A stretch of 8,648 nt of DNA from Acidocella sp. 35-58-6 (lineage in GTDB: Bacteria; Pseudomonadota; Alphaproteobacteria; Acetobacterales; Acetobacteraceae), in NCBI GenBank assembly GCA_002281005.1, contig NCFD01000035.1, positions 1 to 8,648 on the forward strand, read 5' to 3'. Shown here piece by piece: positions 1 to 7,544 of this stretch. Position 1 is the first letter of the stretch. Every line of letters begins with the position of its first letter. The position numbers were made by a program, and so were the translations under genes. The notes under the pieces are model-generated. The model worked only from the letters and a program-made list of their open reading frames with translations. It was not told the origin of the DNA and searched no databases.

Positions 1-848
1 GCCAGCACATAGGCTGTATTAAAAATATTCAGCCCCTTATTTTCCATCGCCCCAGCATTGAAATCCGAAACCGCGGCGATATTGAAAACATCGAGGTCAT
101 ATTCCAGACCAAAAGTTTCCTCGTCCCACTTCATCGCCGATTTCACCGCCGCCATCGCGTGACCACAACGAGATTCCTCACCCGCCTGCACATAAATACC
201 AAGCTCAACTTTTTTACCCGACATGGTGGTGAACTCATCCTTCACCGCCACCAAGTCCGCCGCCACCAGCGCAAATAAATACGAAGGCTTCGGATGCGGG
301 TCGATAAACCGCGCCCAGATTCTACCGCCCTCCTCGCCCTGTGCCACCTTGTTGCCGTTGGAGAGCAGCACCGGATATTTCGCCGGGTCAGCGTGCAACG
401 TCACGCTATAGCGCGACATCACATCAGGCCGGTCCGGGAAATAGGTAATTTTGCGAAACCCCTCCGGCTCACACTGTGTAAAAAAACCAGCGCCTGACAT
501 ATATAAGCCTGAGAGTTCGGTATTTTGCTCCGGCACAATATTCACCACCGTTTCCAGCGTAAACTCATCGGGTACATCGGGGATGGTCAATTTACCGGGG
601 CTCAGCGTGTAACGGTTATCGCCAAGCGTCTCGCCATTCAGCTTCACCGAGAGCAATTCCAACTGCCGTCCATCCAACGCCAAAGGGCCTGCCGTATTGC
701 GGCGAATTTTCATAACAGCGGTAACTTTGGTCGCATCCGGCGCCAGGTTGAAATCCAATGATACATCGTCCACCCAAAAAACCGGCGGGGTGTAATCCGC
801 CAAACGGATAGCGCTACGTGCGGGGGCTGCAATTTGTCCGTCGGCCAT
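1..848 (-). CDS. pepN: Aminopeptidase N, N-terminal part (cut by window start)
   Basis: This is the first 282 codons of an M1-family zinc aminopeptidase, which removes N-terminal residues from peptides in the cytoplasm during protein turnover. Read on the minus strand from the ATG at 848-846, the protein begins MADGQIAAPARSAIRLADYT. The beta-rich N-terminal domain comes first, followed by the substrate-binding motif GAMEN at residues 266-270 (positions 53-39), the same place as in E. coli PepN. The zinc-binding HEXXH and its distal Glu should follow about 30 residues later and lie outside the window, so catalytic competence cannot be judged. The start is well supported: on the minus strand an AAGGA Shine-Dalgarno core lies 7 bases upstream. 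The gene is divergent from the COG3146 gene, and its start codon shares bases with that gene's alternative ATG at 847. No frameshift or internal stop is seen. Family identity is near certain from GAMEN and its context. Confidence 0.95.
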   Translation of the reverse strand, partial: MADGQIAAPARSAIRLADYTPPVFWVDDVSLDFNLAPDATKVTAVMKIRRNTAGPLALDGRQLELLSVKLNGETLGDNRYTLSPGKLTIPDVPDEFTLETVVNIVPEQNTELSGLYMSGAGFFTQCEPEGFRKITYFPDRPDVMSRYSVTLHADPAKYPVLLSNGNKVAQGEEGGRIWARFIDPHPKPSYLFALVAADLVAVKDEFTTMSGKKVELGIYVQAGEESRCGHAMAAVKSAMKWDEETFGLEYDLDVFNIAAVSDFNAGAMENKGLNIFNTAYVL

Positions 849-853
849 GAATG

Positions 854-860
854 TTCCTTC
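854..860 (-). promoter_or_regulatory. Ribosome binding site of pepN
   Basis: On the minus strand the sequence AGAAGGAACATTC directly precedes the pepN ATG at 848. The AAGGA core is complementary to the 3' end of 16S rRNA and sits 7 bases from the start codon. It fixes the pepN start. It is one of only two clear Shine-Dalgarno sequences in the window; the other precedes the phosphoesterase. Confidence 0.7.
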
Positions 861-883
861 TGTACTGGCGAAAGTGAATACTG

Positions 884-902
884 ATGGCATATGGTATGCC
901 AT
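884..902. repeat. Perfect 19-base inverted repeat, operator-like
   Basis: ATGGCATA-TGG-TATGCCAT: two 8-base arms that are exact reverse complements around a 3-base centre. It lies in the short region between the divergent pepN and COG3146 genes. It covers the putative pepN -10 hexamer (891-896) and runs into the likely COG3146 start codon at 901. A symmetric site over a promoter is typical of a dimeric repressor's operator. In RNA it could equally form a hairpin occluding the 901 start. No regulator gene is next to it, and the role is inferred. Confidence 0.5.
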
Positions 903-919
903 GCGTGATGATCCATCAA
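891..919 (-). promoter_or_regulatory. Possible sigma-70-type promoter of pepN
   Basis: On the minus strand, TTGATG (plus-strand positions 919-914) is followed after 17 bases by TACCAT (896-891). Each hexamer matches the -35 or -10 consensus at 4 of 6 positions, and the spacing is optimal. The -10 lies in the centre of the 884-902 inverted repeat, about 40 bases upstream of the pepN start. The match is modest and may be chance. Confidence 0.3.
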
Positions 920-2055
920 AATTGACGCTCAGCCTGCATCCCGCCATCGCCGATATCGGCGCGGCGGCCTGGGATGCCTGCGCTGGCACTGATAACCCTT
1001 TCGTCTCATACGGTTTTTTGTCAGCCCTTGAGGATAGCGGTTCGGTCGGCAAGCGCTCCGGCTGGCACCCGCGCCATGCCGTGCTGAAGGACCAGTTCGG
1101 TGAGATTGCCGCAGTGGCACCCACCTACGCCAAAACCAATTCCTACGGCGAATACGTGTTCGACCACGCCTGGGCCAACGCCCTGGAGCAAGCCGGGGGC
1201 CGCTATTACCCAAAATTGCAGGTGGCCGTGCCTTTTTCCCCGGTACCAGGGCCGCGCCTGCTCTGCCGCCCCGGCTTGCCTGTTGCGGCTATGGGTGAAG
1301 CGCTCATCCAGGCCACCAAGGAGCTCGGTTGTTCCTCCGTGCATGTGACGTTTTGCAGCGAACCCGAATGGACCGAACTCGGCCAAAATGGCTGGCTACA
1401 GCGCCTTGGCACGCAGTTTCACTGGGATAACCAGAATTACCAGACATTCGATGATTTTCTGGCTGCTTTGTCATCGCGCAAGCGCAAGGCCATCAAGCGC
1501 GAGCGGCGTGACGCCAGCGCCGGGCTAACCTTTAAAGCCCTTAGCGGGCCAGCATTAACCCCCGCCGTCTGGGACGCCTTCTATCAATTTTACCTCTCCA
1601 CGGTGGACCGCAAATGGGGTGGCGCCTACCTCACCCGCGATTTTTTCAGCTTGCTGGGCGAGCGGTTGGGCGAAAAAGTGGTGCTGATGATCGCCGAACG
1701 TGACGGCAAGCCCATCGCCGGGGCGCTCAATTTGCGGGGCAGTGAGGCATTATATGGCCGCAATTGGGGCTGCAGTGAGGACATCCCCTTCCTGCATTTT
1801 GAACTCTGCTATTATCAGGCCATCGACTACGCTATTGCCCATGGGGTGAAGCGCGTTGAAGCCGGTGCCCAGGGCGAGCATAAAATCCAGCGCGGTTACA
1901 TCCCCAAACCCACCTATTCCGCGCATTGGATCGCCCACAAAGGCCTCGCGAATGCCGTCGCCGACTTCCTGGATGGCGAACGCCCGGCGATGCAGCGCGC
2001 CATGGTAGCGATGGCCGAGGACAGCCCCTACAAAAAAGCGGCTGAGGCTGATTAA
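901..2055 (+). CDS. FemAB-like / COG3146 (DUF482) predicted N-acyltransferase
   Basis: The protein belongs to the COG3146 family (Pfam FemAB_like), which has a GNAT/FemAB-type acyltransferase fold and is often annotated as a peptidoglycan-biosynthesis or GNAT protein. The true substrate is not established. Conserved stretches numbered from the 901 start are GEYVFDHAWA (from residue 83), PKLQVAVPFSPVPGPRLL (104-121) and EAGAQGEHK (320-328), the last in the C-terminal acyltransferase half. There is no signal peptide or membrane segment, so it should be cytoplasmic. The length is 384 residues, usual for the family. The start is uncertain: ATG 847 would add 18 residues, begin inside the pepN start codon and leave no room for a promoter in the divergent gap; neither ATG has a good Shine-Dalgarno. 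I prefer 901 because the recognisable family sequence (HPAIADIGAAAWDAC) begins soon after it. An exporter gene follows after 48 bases and may be co-transcribed. Confidence 0.85.
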   Translation: MRDDPSKLTLSLHPAIADIGAAAWDACAGTDNPFVSYGFLSALEDSGSVGKRSGWHPRHAVLKDQFGEIAAVAPTYAKTNSYGEYVFDHAWANALEQAGGRYYPKLQVAVPFSPVPGPRLLCRPGLPVAAMGEALIQATKELGCSSVHVTFCSEPEWTELGQNGWLQRLGTQFHWDNQNYQTFDDFLAALSSRKRKAIKRERRDASAGLTFKALSGPALTPAVWDAFYQFYLSTVDRKWGGAYLTRDFFSLLGERLGEKVVLMIAERDGKPIAGALNLRGSEALYGRNWGCSEDIPFLHFELCYYQAIDYAIAHGVKRVEAGAQGEHKIQRGYIPKPTYSAHWIAHKGLANAVADFLDGERPAMQRAMVAMAEDSPYKKAAEAD

Positions 2056-2103
2056 GCAACAGCATATTCTTGCCAAACTGCCACCAGGCTTTATGAGCCC
2101 GTT

Positions 2104-2715
2104 ATGGTCGCGCCATTCACCTCCGCTTTCATACCCGGGCTCAGCCTCGGCCTTAGCTTAATTATCGCCATAGGTGCCCAAAACGCCTTTGTTTTGCGCC
2201 AAGGGTTGCGTAAGGAGCATGTTTTTGCGGTCTGCCTCGTTTGCGCTACATCCGATGCAATATTGATCGCGGCGGGAGTCGCGGGTTTCGGCCAAATCAT
2301 TGCAAAATTGCCCTGGCTGGAACCTGTCATGCGCTACGGCGGTGCGGCATTTTTAATTATTTACGCCATCCGCACGTTTATATCGGCCGGACGTCACAAT
2401 GCGGGCCTGTCGCCGCTTGATGGTCCGGTCTCCAGCTTCAAAAAAACGCTGTTGACCGTCATCGGTTTCACCTGGCTGAACCCGCACGTGTATCTGGACA
2501 CGGTGGTATTATTAGGCTCGGTTTCGACCCAATATAGCGGCCACAAGCTAGCCTTCGCCCTGGGAGCGATGTCCGGGTCCGTGCTGTTCTTTTTCTCTCT
2601 CGGCTATGGGGCACATTATCTGCGCCCGCTGTTTGCCAGCCCCGCTTCCTGGCGCGTGCTGGACATCGTCATCGGCTGTATCATGGTGAGCGTCGCATTG
2701 AGTTTGGTTCTTTAA
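2104..2715 (+). CDS. LysE/ArgO-type amino-acid exporter
   Basis: This is an inner-membrane exporter of the LysE family, which drives efflux of basic amino acids (lysine, arginine) or analogues. Its 203 residues are mostly hydrophobic, with about six membrane segments (roughly residues 8-28, 40-60, 70-92, 112-135, 147-168, 182-203). Family motifs are clear: IGAQNAFVLRQG at residues 23-34 in the first helix/loop and TWLNPHVYLD at 123-132. The second matches E. coli ArgO and Corynebacterium LysE closely as I remember them, so a basic amino acid is the likely cargo, though specificity cannot be read from sequence. Known members are often next to a LysR-type activator (LysG/ArgP); none is seen here. 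The start has no obvious Shine-Dalgarno, but the N-terminus fits the family length (ArgO is 211 residues). It lies 48 bases after the COG3146 gene and 55 before gltX, on the same strand. Confidence 0.9.
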   Translation: MVAPFTSAFIPGLSLGLSLIIAIGAQNAFVLRQGLRKEHVFAVCLVCATSDAILIAAGVAGFGQIIAKLPWLEPVMRYGGAAFLIIYAIRTFISAGRHNAGLSPLDGPVSSFKKTLLTVIGFTWLNPHVYLDTVVLLGSVSTQYSGHKLAFALGAMSGSVLFFFSLGYGAHYLRPLFASPASWRVLDIVIGCIMVSVALSLVL

Positions 2716-2770
2716 GCGCTTCGTCACCGCTTGCCTTTCCGTATCAATGATAATGGGCTAACCCCCGCCT

Positions 2771-4105
2771 ATGGTTAAAGTACGTTTCGCCCCCAGCCCC
2801 ACCGGCTATCTGCATGTCGGCAACGCCCGCGCAGCCTTGGTTAATTTCCTGTTCGCCCGTAGCCAAGGCGGGCATTTCCTGCTCCGGCTGGATGATACCG
2901 ACTCTGAGCGCGGCCGCCCTGAATATGAGCAAGGCATTTATGATGACCTGCACTGGCTGGGCCTGACCTGGGATTCCACCGACAAACAATCCCTGCGCTC
3001 GGCCCGCTACATGGATGTTGCCGAAACCCTGAAAACCGCCGGCCGCCTCTACCCGTGCTTTGAGAACGAGGACGAACTGGCCGCTAAACGCGCCGCCCTC
3101 ATCAAACGCAAGCTCCCCCCGGTATATGATCGCGCTGCCCTGTCGCTGACGCCGGCGCAACGCGCCGCTGCCGAAGCGGCCGGCAAGCGCCCCCATTGGC
3201 GCTTCAAACTCTCCGACGGTGCAGCCTCCTGGCAGGATTTGGTGCTCGGGGGCCGCACCGTGAAGTTCGCCACGGTGTCGGACCCGGTACTAATCCGCGC
3301 CGATGACACACCTTTATATACGTTTACCTCGGTGGTGGACGATGTTGACCATGAAATTACCCACATCATCCGCGGTGAAGACCATGTCACCAACACCGCC
3401 GTCCAGATCGACCTATTCCAGGCCATCACCCACGCGCCGCTGCCCCGTTTCGCGCATCTGCCGCTGATCAGCGATGGCGATGGCGGCAAATTATCGAAGC
3501 GCCTCGGCAGTGTCTCGCTGCGTGCCATGCGTAAGGACGGCATCGAAGCCGCTACCATCACCGCCTATCTGGCCCGCCTCGGCACCAACAAAGACCCCGC
3601 CCCGTTGAGCCTCGATGAACTGGCCGCCGCCTTCAACATCAACGATTTTGGCCGCTCATCACCCCGCTTCGACCCCAAGCAGTTGCTCGCCCTGAACCGC
3701 AAAATTCTGCACGGCATGGAATTCGCGCAGGTGCGAGACCGCTTGCCCGAAGGCGCCACCGAAGCTTTCTGGCTGGCAGTGCGCGGCAATCTCGATATGC
3801 TCACCGAAGCCCGCCAATGGTGGGACATCGTCAACGGCGATATTGCCCCTCCGGACGTAACGCCCGAGGAAGCCGCTGTTATCGCCGCGGCCCTGAAAAC
3901 CCTGCCGCCCGAGCCCTGGGATCACGCGACCTGGAAGCCCTGGGTGGCGGAAACCGCCGCGGCTAGCGGTGCCAAAGGCCGCGCCTTGTACCATCCGCTC
4001 CGCCTCGCCCTCACTGGGGAGGAGCAAGGGCCGGAAATGGCGGTGTTGTTGCCGTTATTGGGGCGTAACCGCGTGACTGAACGTTTGAGCCGCCTCGTTG
4101 TATAG
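2771..4105 (+). CDS. gltX: Glutamyl-tRNA synthetase (class I)
   Basis: The enzyme joins glutamate to tRNA(Glu) using ATP in the cytoplasm. The class I Rossmann fold opens with RFAPSPTGYLHVGNARAAL, where HVGN (residues 15-18) is the HIGH-type signature. KLSKR (240-244) is the KMSKS-type loop. Between them, DDTDSERGRPEY and IRGEDHVTNTAVQ are typical of the GluRS catalytic core and tRNA acceptor-binding region. The alpha-helical anticodon-binding half follows. At 444 residues it is slightly shorter than E. coli GltX (471), and it lacks the cysteine-rich zinc motif of that protein. Alphaproteobacteria usually lack GlnRS and make Gln-tRNA by mischarging plus GatCAB, and many carry two GluRS copies. 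The resemblance to the shorter second type (GluRS2) is an impression, and whether it also charges tRNA(Gln) cannot be decided here. No clear Shine-Dalgarno precedes the ATG; a GATAAT hexamer at 2749-2754 could be a -10, but no -35 accompanies it. Confidence 0.95.
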   Translation: MVKVRFAPSPTGYLHVGNARAALVNFLFARSQGGHFLLRLDDTDSERGRPEYEQGIYDDLHWLGLTWDSTDKQSLRSARYMDVAETLKTAGRLYPCFENEDELAAKRAALIKRKLPPVYDRAALSLTPAQRAAAEAAGKRPHWRFKLSDGAASWQDLVLGGRTVKFATVSDPVLIRADDTPLYTFTSVVDDVDHEITHIIRGEDHVTNTAVQIDLFQAITHAPLPRFAHLPLISDGDGGKLSKRLGSVSLRAMRKDGIEAATITAYLARLGTNKDPAPLSLDELAAAFNINDFGRSSPRFDPKQLLALNRKILHGMEFAQVRDRLPEGATEAFWLAVRGNLDMLTEARQWWDIVNGDIAPPDVTPEEAAVIAAALKTLPPEPWDHATWKPWVAETAAASGAKGRALYHPLRLALTGEEQGPEMAVLLPLLGRNRVTERLSRLVV

Positions 4106-4126
4106 CGCCTCCCGCACGGCTATGGT
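4098..4126 (+). promoter_or_regulatory. Possible promoter of the yfgM-bamB-der operon
   Basis: TTGTAT (4098-4103) overlaps the end of gltX and is followed after exactly 17 bases by TATGGT (4121-4126). The -10 matches consensus at 4 of 6 positions and the -35 at 3 of 6. Transcription would start near 4133, giving a leader of about 24 bases before the GTG at 4157. The alternative is simple read-through from gltX. The evidence is weak. Confidence 0.25.
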
Positions 4127-4156
4127 CTGGCAGCGTAAATAAAGGGTTGAGTTCGC

Positions 4157-4822
4157 GTGGTTGATATTTTTGACGAAGTTTCAGAGGATTTACGGGCGGA
4201 GCAGGCTGCAAACCTGCTGAAACGCTACGGCGGTCTGCTGATCGGCGCCGCGATCCTGGTGCTCATCGGGGTTGGCGCTCAGCAAGGCTGGGACTATTAT
4301 CAGACCCAACAGAATAACAAGGCGGCGCTGAGCTTTATCGCCTTAACCGACCAGATTGACGCTCAGGGCGACAGCATCACCAACGACCAGCGCGTGGCAG
4401 ACGCCAAAGCCCTCGTTAATTTTGCGGCCTCCGCCCAGCCGGGCTACCGTACACTCGCCAAGTTGCGGGCCGCGGCCTTGTACCAGGATGCTGGCCAGGT
4501 TGACGCGGCCGAGGCCCTTTGGAACGACGTGGGGTCTGATAGCAGCGCCGACATACTGTTTAGAGATTTAGGCAACTTGCTCTGGGCCCAGCACGCGCTC
4601 GGCACCGCACCGGATGATGTCGTGGCTGCGCGTCTGCGGCCTCTCACGGTGCCTGAGAATCCTTATCACGCCCTGGCGGAGGAAACCCAGGCACTGCTTT
4701 ATCTGCATGAAGGCAAACCAGACCAAGCCAAAGCCCTGTTCTCCCAAATTTCTGCTGACCCCAACGCACCGGAGGCGGTTCGTAACCGTGCCGACGGGCT
4801 CCTCGCCAAGCTGAACGGATAA
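4157..4822 (+). CDS. YfgM-like membrane-anchored TPR protein
   Basis: The protein has the YfgM/TPR_21 architecture. A short charged cytoplasmic N-terminus (VDIFDEVSEDLRAEQAANLL) is followed by one membrane helix at about residues 25-41. A helical repeat region then runs to the C-terminus (221 residues), with TPR-like pairs such as AALYQDAGQVDAAEALW and ALLYLHEGKPDQAKALF. In E. coli, YfgM is an inner-membrane protein with a periplasmic TPR domain that associates with SecYEG and the chaperone PpiD, helping secreted proteins leave the translocon. The same role here is inferred from architecture and from the next genes, bamB and der, which match the E. coli order. Translation starts at GTG 4157; AAAGGG at 4141-4146, 10 bases upstream, is a moderate Shine-Dalgarno, and the N-terminal sequence is typical of alphaproteobacterial members. 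The stop is only 8 bases before the bamB start, so the two are very probably co-transcribed. Confidence 0.88.
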   Translation: MVDIFDEVSEDLRAEQAANLLKRYGGLLIGAAILVLIGVGAQQGWDYYQTQQNNKAALSFIALTDQIDAQGDSITNDQRVADAKALVNFAASAQPGYRTLAKLRAAALYQDAGQVDAAEALWNDVGSDSSADILFRDLGNLLWAQHALGTAPDDVVAARLRPLTVPENPYHALAEETQALLYLHEGKPDQAKALFSQISADPNAPEAVRNRADGLLAKLNG

Positions 4823-4830
4823 AATAAATC

Positions 4831-6156
4831 ATGACAAAAACAGTAGGGCGCCGCGCCGCGCTCATGATGCCAGTTGGGTTGTTGCCGTTGGGCTTGGCAG
4901 CCTGCGGCGACGCCAAAAAGAATTTACCCGTGGGAACTGAGATCCCGGTTGTCGCGGTCTCCGGACCGCTTGAAAAATCTCCCCCCGCGCCGTCTGTCGT
5001 AGTTCCAGCGCCGGCCGGCCTGCAAAGCTGGCCACAAAATAATGCTAACCCCACCCATGCCACCGGCAATCTCGCCGGACCCCGCGGTCTCGCCCAGGCG
5101 TGGCGTGCCAATATCGGCCAAGGCGGTGGCTACCGGCAGCCACTTGAAGCGAGCCCCGTGGTCGCCGAGGGCAAGGTGTTTGCCATGGATGCCAATGGCA
5201 ACATCACCGCACTTTCCGCTGCCAGCGGCGGGCATATTTGGCACACGAATACCCGGCCAAAACATTCCACGGTCCTGAACATTGGCGGCGGACTTGGCTA
5301 TGATAGCGGCGTTCTCTACGCCACCACCGGCTACGCCGAACTACTGGCGCTCGACCCCGCCAGCGGCAACATTAAATGGCGTCAGCCGTTGGATTTCCCT
5401 GCGCGTTCCGCCCCCACCATCGCAGGGGGAATTGTTTCATTAATCACCCAAAACGATCTGCTGCTCACCTTCAACGCGGCAAGCGGCACACCTGGTTGGC
5501 GTTTTATCGGTAAGGTTGGGGACATTAAAGCCTCGGTCGCCGTCACTGGTGCCCCCGCTTACAGTTCCGGCATTCTGGTCGCAGGGTTTTCATCCGGCAC
5601 CTTAGCGGCCTTGGATGCCAACTCCGGCACGCCGATCTGGGAGAAAAGTTTTGCCTCGGTGTTTGGGCAGTCCAGCCCGGTGGATTTCTCCGACATCGCA
5701 GCCGCCCCGGTCATCGCGGGCGACGTGGTTTACGCGATTGGTCTGGGCCGCTCGATGCAGGCCATCGACCTGCATTCCGGTGCCAAGGTGTGGGAACATA
5801 GCGCGGCTGGTAATCAGACCATCTGCGTGGCCGGTGGTTTCGTGTTTGTTCTGACCACCGATCAAAAATTGGCCGCGATCCATGCTGACGACGGGTTGGT
5901 GAGTTGGACCCTGCAAATGCCGCCCTTCAAGAACATGAAAAAACTGAAAAACCCCATCATCTGGGCTGGACCTATCATGATGAACGGTCTGCTGGTTCTC
6001 ACCAACGACCATGGCGAAATCGCGATGGTTGATCCTGTTGCGGGAGCCATTACATCAACCAGCAACATCGACGGCCCGGCTGATTTGCCGCCTATCGCTG
6101 TCGCGGGGGCCATGCTGGTGCTCACCCGCAACGCCACACTCACCGCTTATAGCTGA
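4831..6156 (+). CDS. bamB: Outer-membrane assembly lipoprotein BamB (PQQ-like beta-propeller)
   Basis: BamB is the beta-propeller lipoprotein of the BAM complex, which folds beta-barrel proteins into the outer membrane. The N-terminus is a lipoprotein signal with lipobox LAAC, placing the lipidated cysteine at residue 25. The next residue is Gly, not the Asp that retains lipoproteins in the inner membrane of E. coli. A Pro/Ala/Val-rich linker (about 26-65) leads into the propeller. Recurring blade motifs include ITALSAASGGHIW, LLALDPASGNIKW, LAALDANSGTPIW, MQAIDLHSGAKVW and LAAIHADDGLVSW, consistent with eight blades ending at residue 441. The pair R7-R8 before the hydrophobic core could make this a Tat-type signal, but the motif is incomplete. 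It lies 8 bases after the TPR gene and 14 before der, the conserved yfgM-bamB-der order. No strong Shine-Dalgarno is seen, so translational coupling is likely. ATG 4864 would remove the positive n-region and is a poorer start. Confidence 0.9.
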   Translation: MTKTVGRRAALMMPVGLLPLGLAACGDAKKNLPVGTEIPVVAVSGPLEKSPPAPSVVVPAPAGLQSWPQNNANPTHATGNLAGPRGLAQAWRANIGQGGGYRQPLEASPVVAEGKVFAMDANGNITALSAASGGHIWHTNTRPKHSTVLNIGGGLGYDSGVLYATTGYAELLALDPASGNIKWRQPLDFPARSAPTIAGGIVSLITQNDLLLTFNAASGTPGWRFIGKVGDIKASVAVTGAPAYSSGILVAGFSSGTLAALDANSGTPIWEKSFASVFGQSSPVDFSDIAAAPVIAGDVVYAIGLGRSMQAIDLHSGAKVWEHSAAGNQTICVAGGFVFVLTTDQKLAAIHADDGLVSWTLQMPPFKNMKKLKNPIIWAGPIMMNGLLVLTNDHGEIAMVDPVAGAITSTSNIDGPADLPPIAVAGAMLVLTRNATLTAYS

Positions 6157-6170
6157 TCTGAACCAATGTT

Positions 6171-7526
6171 ATGTTGCCTAAAGCGCTACCCCGAGTGGTT
6201 ATCACTGGCCGCCCAAATGTGGGGAAATCCACACTTTTCAACCGGCTAGTCGGCCAACGTCTCGCCCTGGTGGCTGACACACCCGGGGTGACGCGCGACC
6301 GTAAGGAAGCCGAAGCAGTGCTGGCGGGCACCAAAGTATTGCTGGTCGACACAGCAGGTTTGGAAGAAGCCGCACCTGACACGCTGCCGGGACGGATGCG
6401 CGCCTCCACCGGTGCTGCCATCGACGACGCGGCACTAATTTTATTTTGCTACGACGTCCGTACCGGGCTGCTGCCCGAGGACCGCTATTTCGCCACCTGG
6501 CTGCGCCGCTCCGGCAAGCCGGTTCTGGTGGTTGCCAATAAAGCCGAGGGCCGCGGCGGCGCGGCGGCGGCGATGGAAGCCTTTGAACTGGGGTTGGGCG
6601 AGCCCGTGGCCATTTCCGCCGAGCATAACGAGGGCGTTTACGACTTGATGCGGGAAATCGCCGAGCGTTTGCCGCCACCGCTTGAGGACGAAGAAGAGCC
6701 AACCGGCGAGAATCTGCCGCTGCATTTCGCCATCGTGGGCCGCCCCAACGCCGGTAAATCCACTCTGATGAATTACCTGCTGGGCGCCCAGCGCGTTATC
6801 ACTGGCCCTGAACCGGGCCTAACGCGCGATTCCATCGCGGAGGAATTCACCGGCCCGGACGATAAACTTTATCGTCTGGTGGACACCGCCGGCCTGCGCA
6901 AACGTGCCAAGGTCGATGAAGGTTTGGAGCGCATGTCCACCTCCTCCGCCATCGAGGCGCTGAAACGCGCCGAGATGGTGGTGCTGGCCATTGACGCCAC
7001 CCGTGGCATCGACGAGCAGGATCTGCACATCGCCCGCCTGATCGAACGTGAAGGCCGCGGCTGCATCATCGCACTGACCAAATGGGACGCAGTGGAAGAC
7101 CGTGGCAGCGCCAGGCAACAAGTGATCGACCGGATTTCAATTTCACTCAGCCAAATGAAGGGGATTGTGATCATCCCGATCTCCGCCGAGACCGGCGAGG
7201 GGATGAACAAACTCTACCCGGCCCTGCGCGCCGCCTACGAGCTTTGGAACAAGCGCATCCCCACCAGCGCCCTCAACCGCTGGTTCGAGCACGCGCTGGA
7301 GCGCTTCCCACCGCCGCTGGTGGAGGGCCGCCGCCTGAAGCTTCGCTATATTACCCAGGTCAAAGCTCGCCCGCCCACGTTTGCGCTGTTTGGCACCCGC
7401 GCCGAGCAAACACCCGACACTTACCACCGTTACTTGGTGAATAATCTGCGTGAAGCCTTTGACATGCCCGGCGTGCCGATCCGCCTGCTGATGCGCGGCA
7501 CCGACAATCCCTACGTCGATAAGTAA
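6171..7526 (+). CDS. der: Ribosome-assembly GTPase Der (EngA)
   Basis: Der is an essential tandem-GTPase protein that binds the 50S ribosomal subunit and acts in its late assembly. Both G domains are intact. G domain 1 has the P-loop GRPNVGKST (residues 13-21), DTAG (60-63) and NKAE (123-126), the last with Glu in place of the usual Asp of NKxD. G domain 2 has GRPNAGKST (190-198), DTAGLRKR (238-245) and TKWD (303-306), followed by SAETG. An acidic linker (LEDEEEPTGEN, about residues 171-181) separates them. The C-terminal KH-like domain includes the conserved stretches LKLRYITQVKARPPTF and GVPIRLLMR. Its 451 residues are normal for the family. The start is ATG 6171, 14 bases after the bamB stop, without a visible Shine-Dalgarno, again suggesting coupling to upstream translation. 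An overlapping ATG at 6166 is out of frame. The bamB-der adjacency is the same as in E. coli. No clear terminator follows. Confidence 0.97.
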   Translation: MLPKALPRVVITGRPNVGKSTLFNRLVGQRLALVADTPGVTRDRKEAEAVLAGTKVLLVDTAGLEEAAPDTLPGRMRASTGAAIDDAALILFCYDVRTGLLPEDRYFATWLRRSGKPVLVVANKAEGRGGAAAAMEAFELGLGEPVAISAEHNEGVYDLMREIAERLPPPLEDEEEPTGENLPLHFAIVGRPNAGKSTLMNYLLGAQRVITGPEPGLTRDSIAEEFTGPDDKLYRLVDTAGLRKRAKVDEGLERMSTSSAIEALKRAEMVVLAIDATRGIDEQDLHIARLIEREGRGCIIALTKWDAVEDRGSARQQVIDRISISLSQMKGIVIIPISAETGEGMNKLYPALRAAYELWNKRIPTSALNRWFEHALERFPPPLVEGRRLKLRYITQVKARPPTFALFGTRAEQTPDTYHRYLVNNLREAFDMPGVPIRLLMRGTDNPYVDK

Positions 7527-7544
7527 TTGTCATAAAACCGCAAA
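7527..7544 (+). promoter_or_regulatory. Possible Pho-box-like site ahead of the phosphoesterase
   Basis: TTGTCATAAAACCGCAAA starts directly after the der stop. The first seven bases match the PhoB half-site CTGTCAT at 6 of 7, and the AAAA spacer fits. The second half-site (CCGCAAA) matches at only 3 of 7. The phosphatase-like gene downstream makes phosphate control plausible. TATACC (7566-7571) could be a -10 without a recognisable -35, as is usual for PhoB-activated promoters, but the spacing is longer than normal. Treat it as a guess. Confidence 0.25.

Noticed and set aside
223..761. Plus-strand short open frames at the start of the window
   Set aside because: They oppose the pepN reading frame, which runs uninterrupted from 848 to the window edge and contains GAMEN.
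2087..2099. GGCT-TTATG-AGCC inverted repeat just before the lysE start
   Set aside because: A 4-base-pair stem is expected by chance, and there is no supporting context.
2744..4211. Minus-strand open frames of up to 170 codons across gltX
   Set aside because: They lie wholly within or across the clear gltX gene and its flanks, and their translations show no recognisable motifs.
6537..6548. Glu in place of Asp in the G4 motif (NKAE) of Der G domain 1
   Set aside because: As I recall, NK-x-E is common in alphaproteobacterial Der proteins, and the second G domain keeps TKWD. It is not a sign of lost function.
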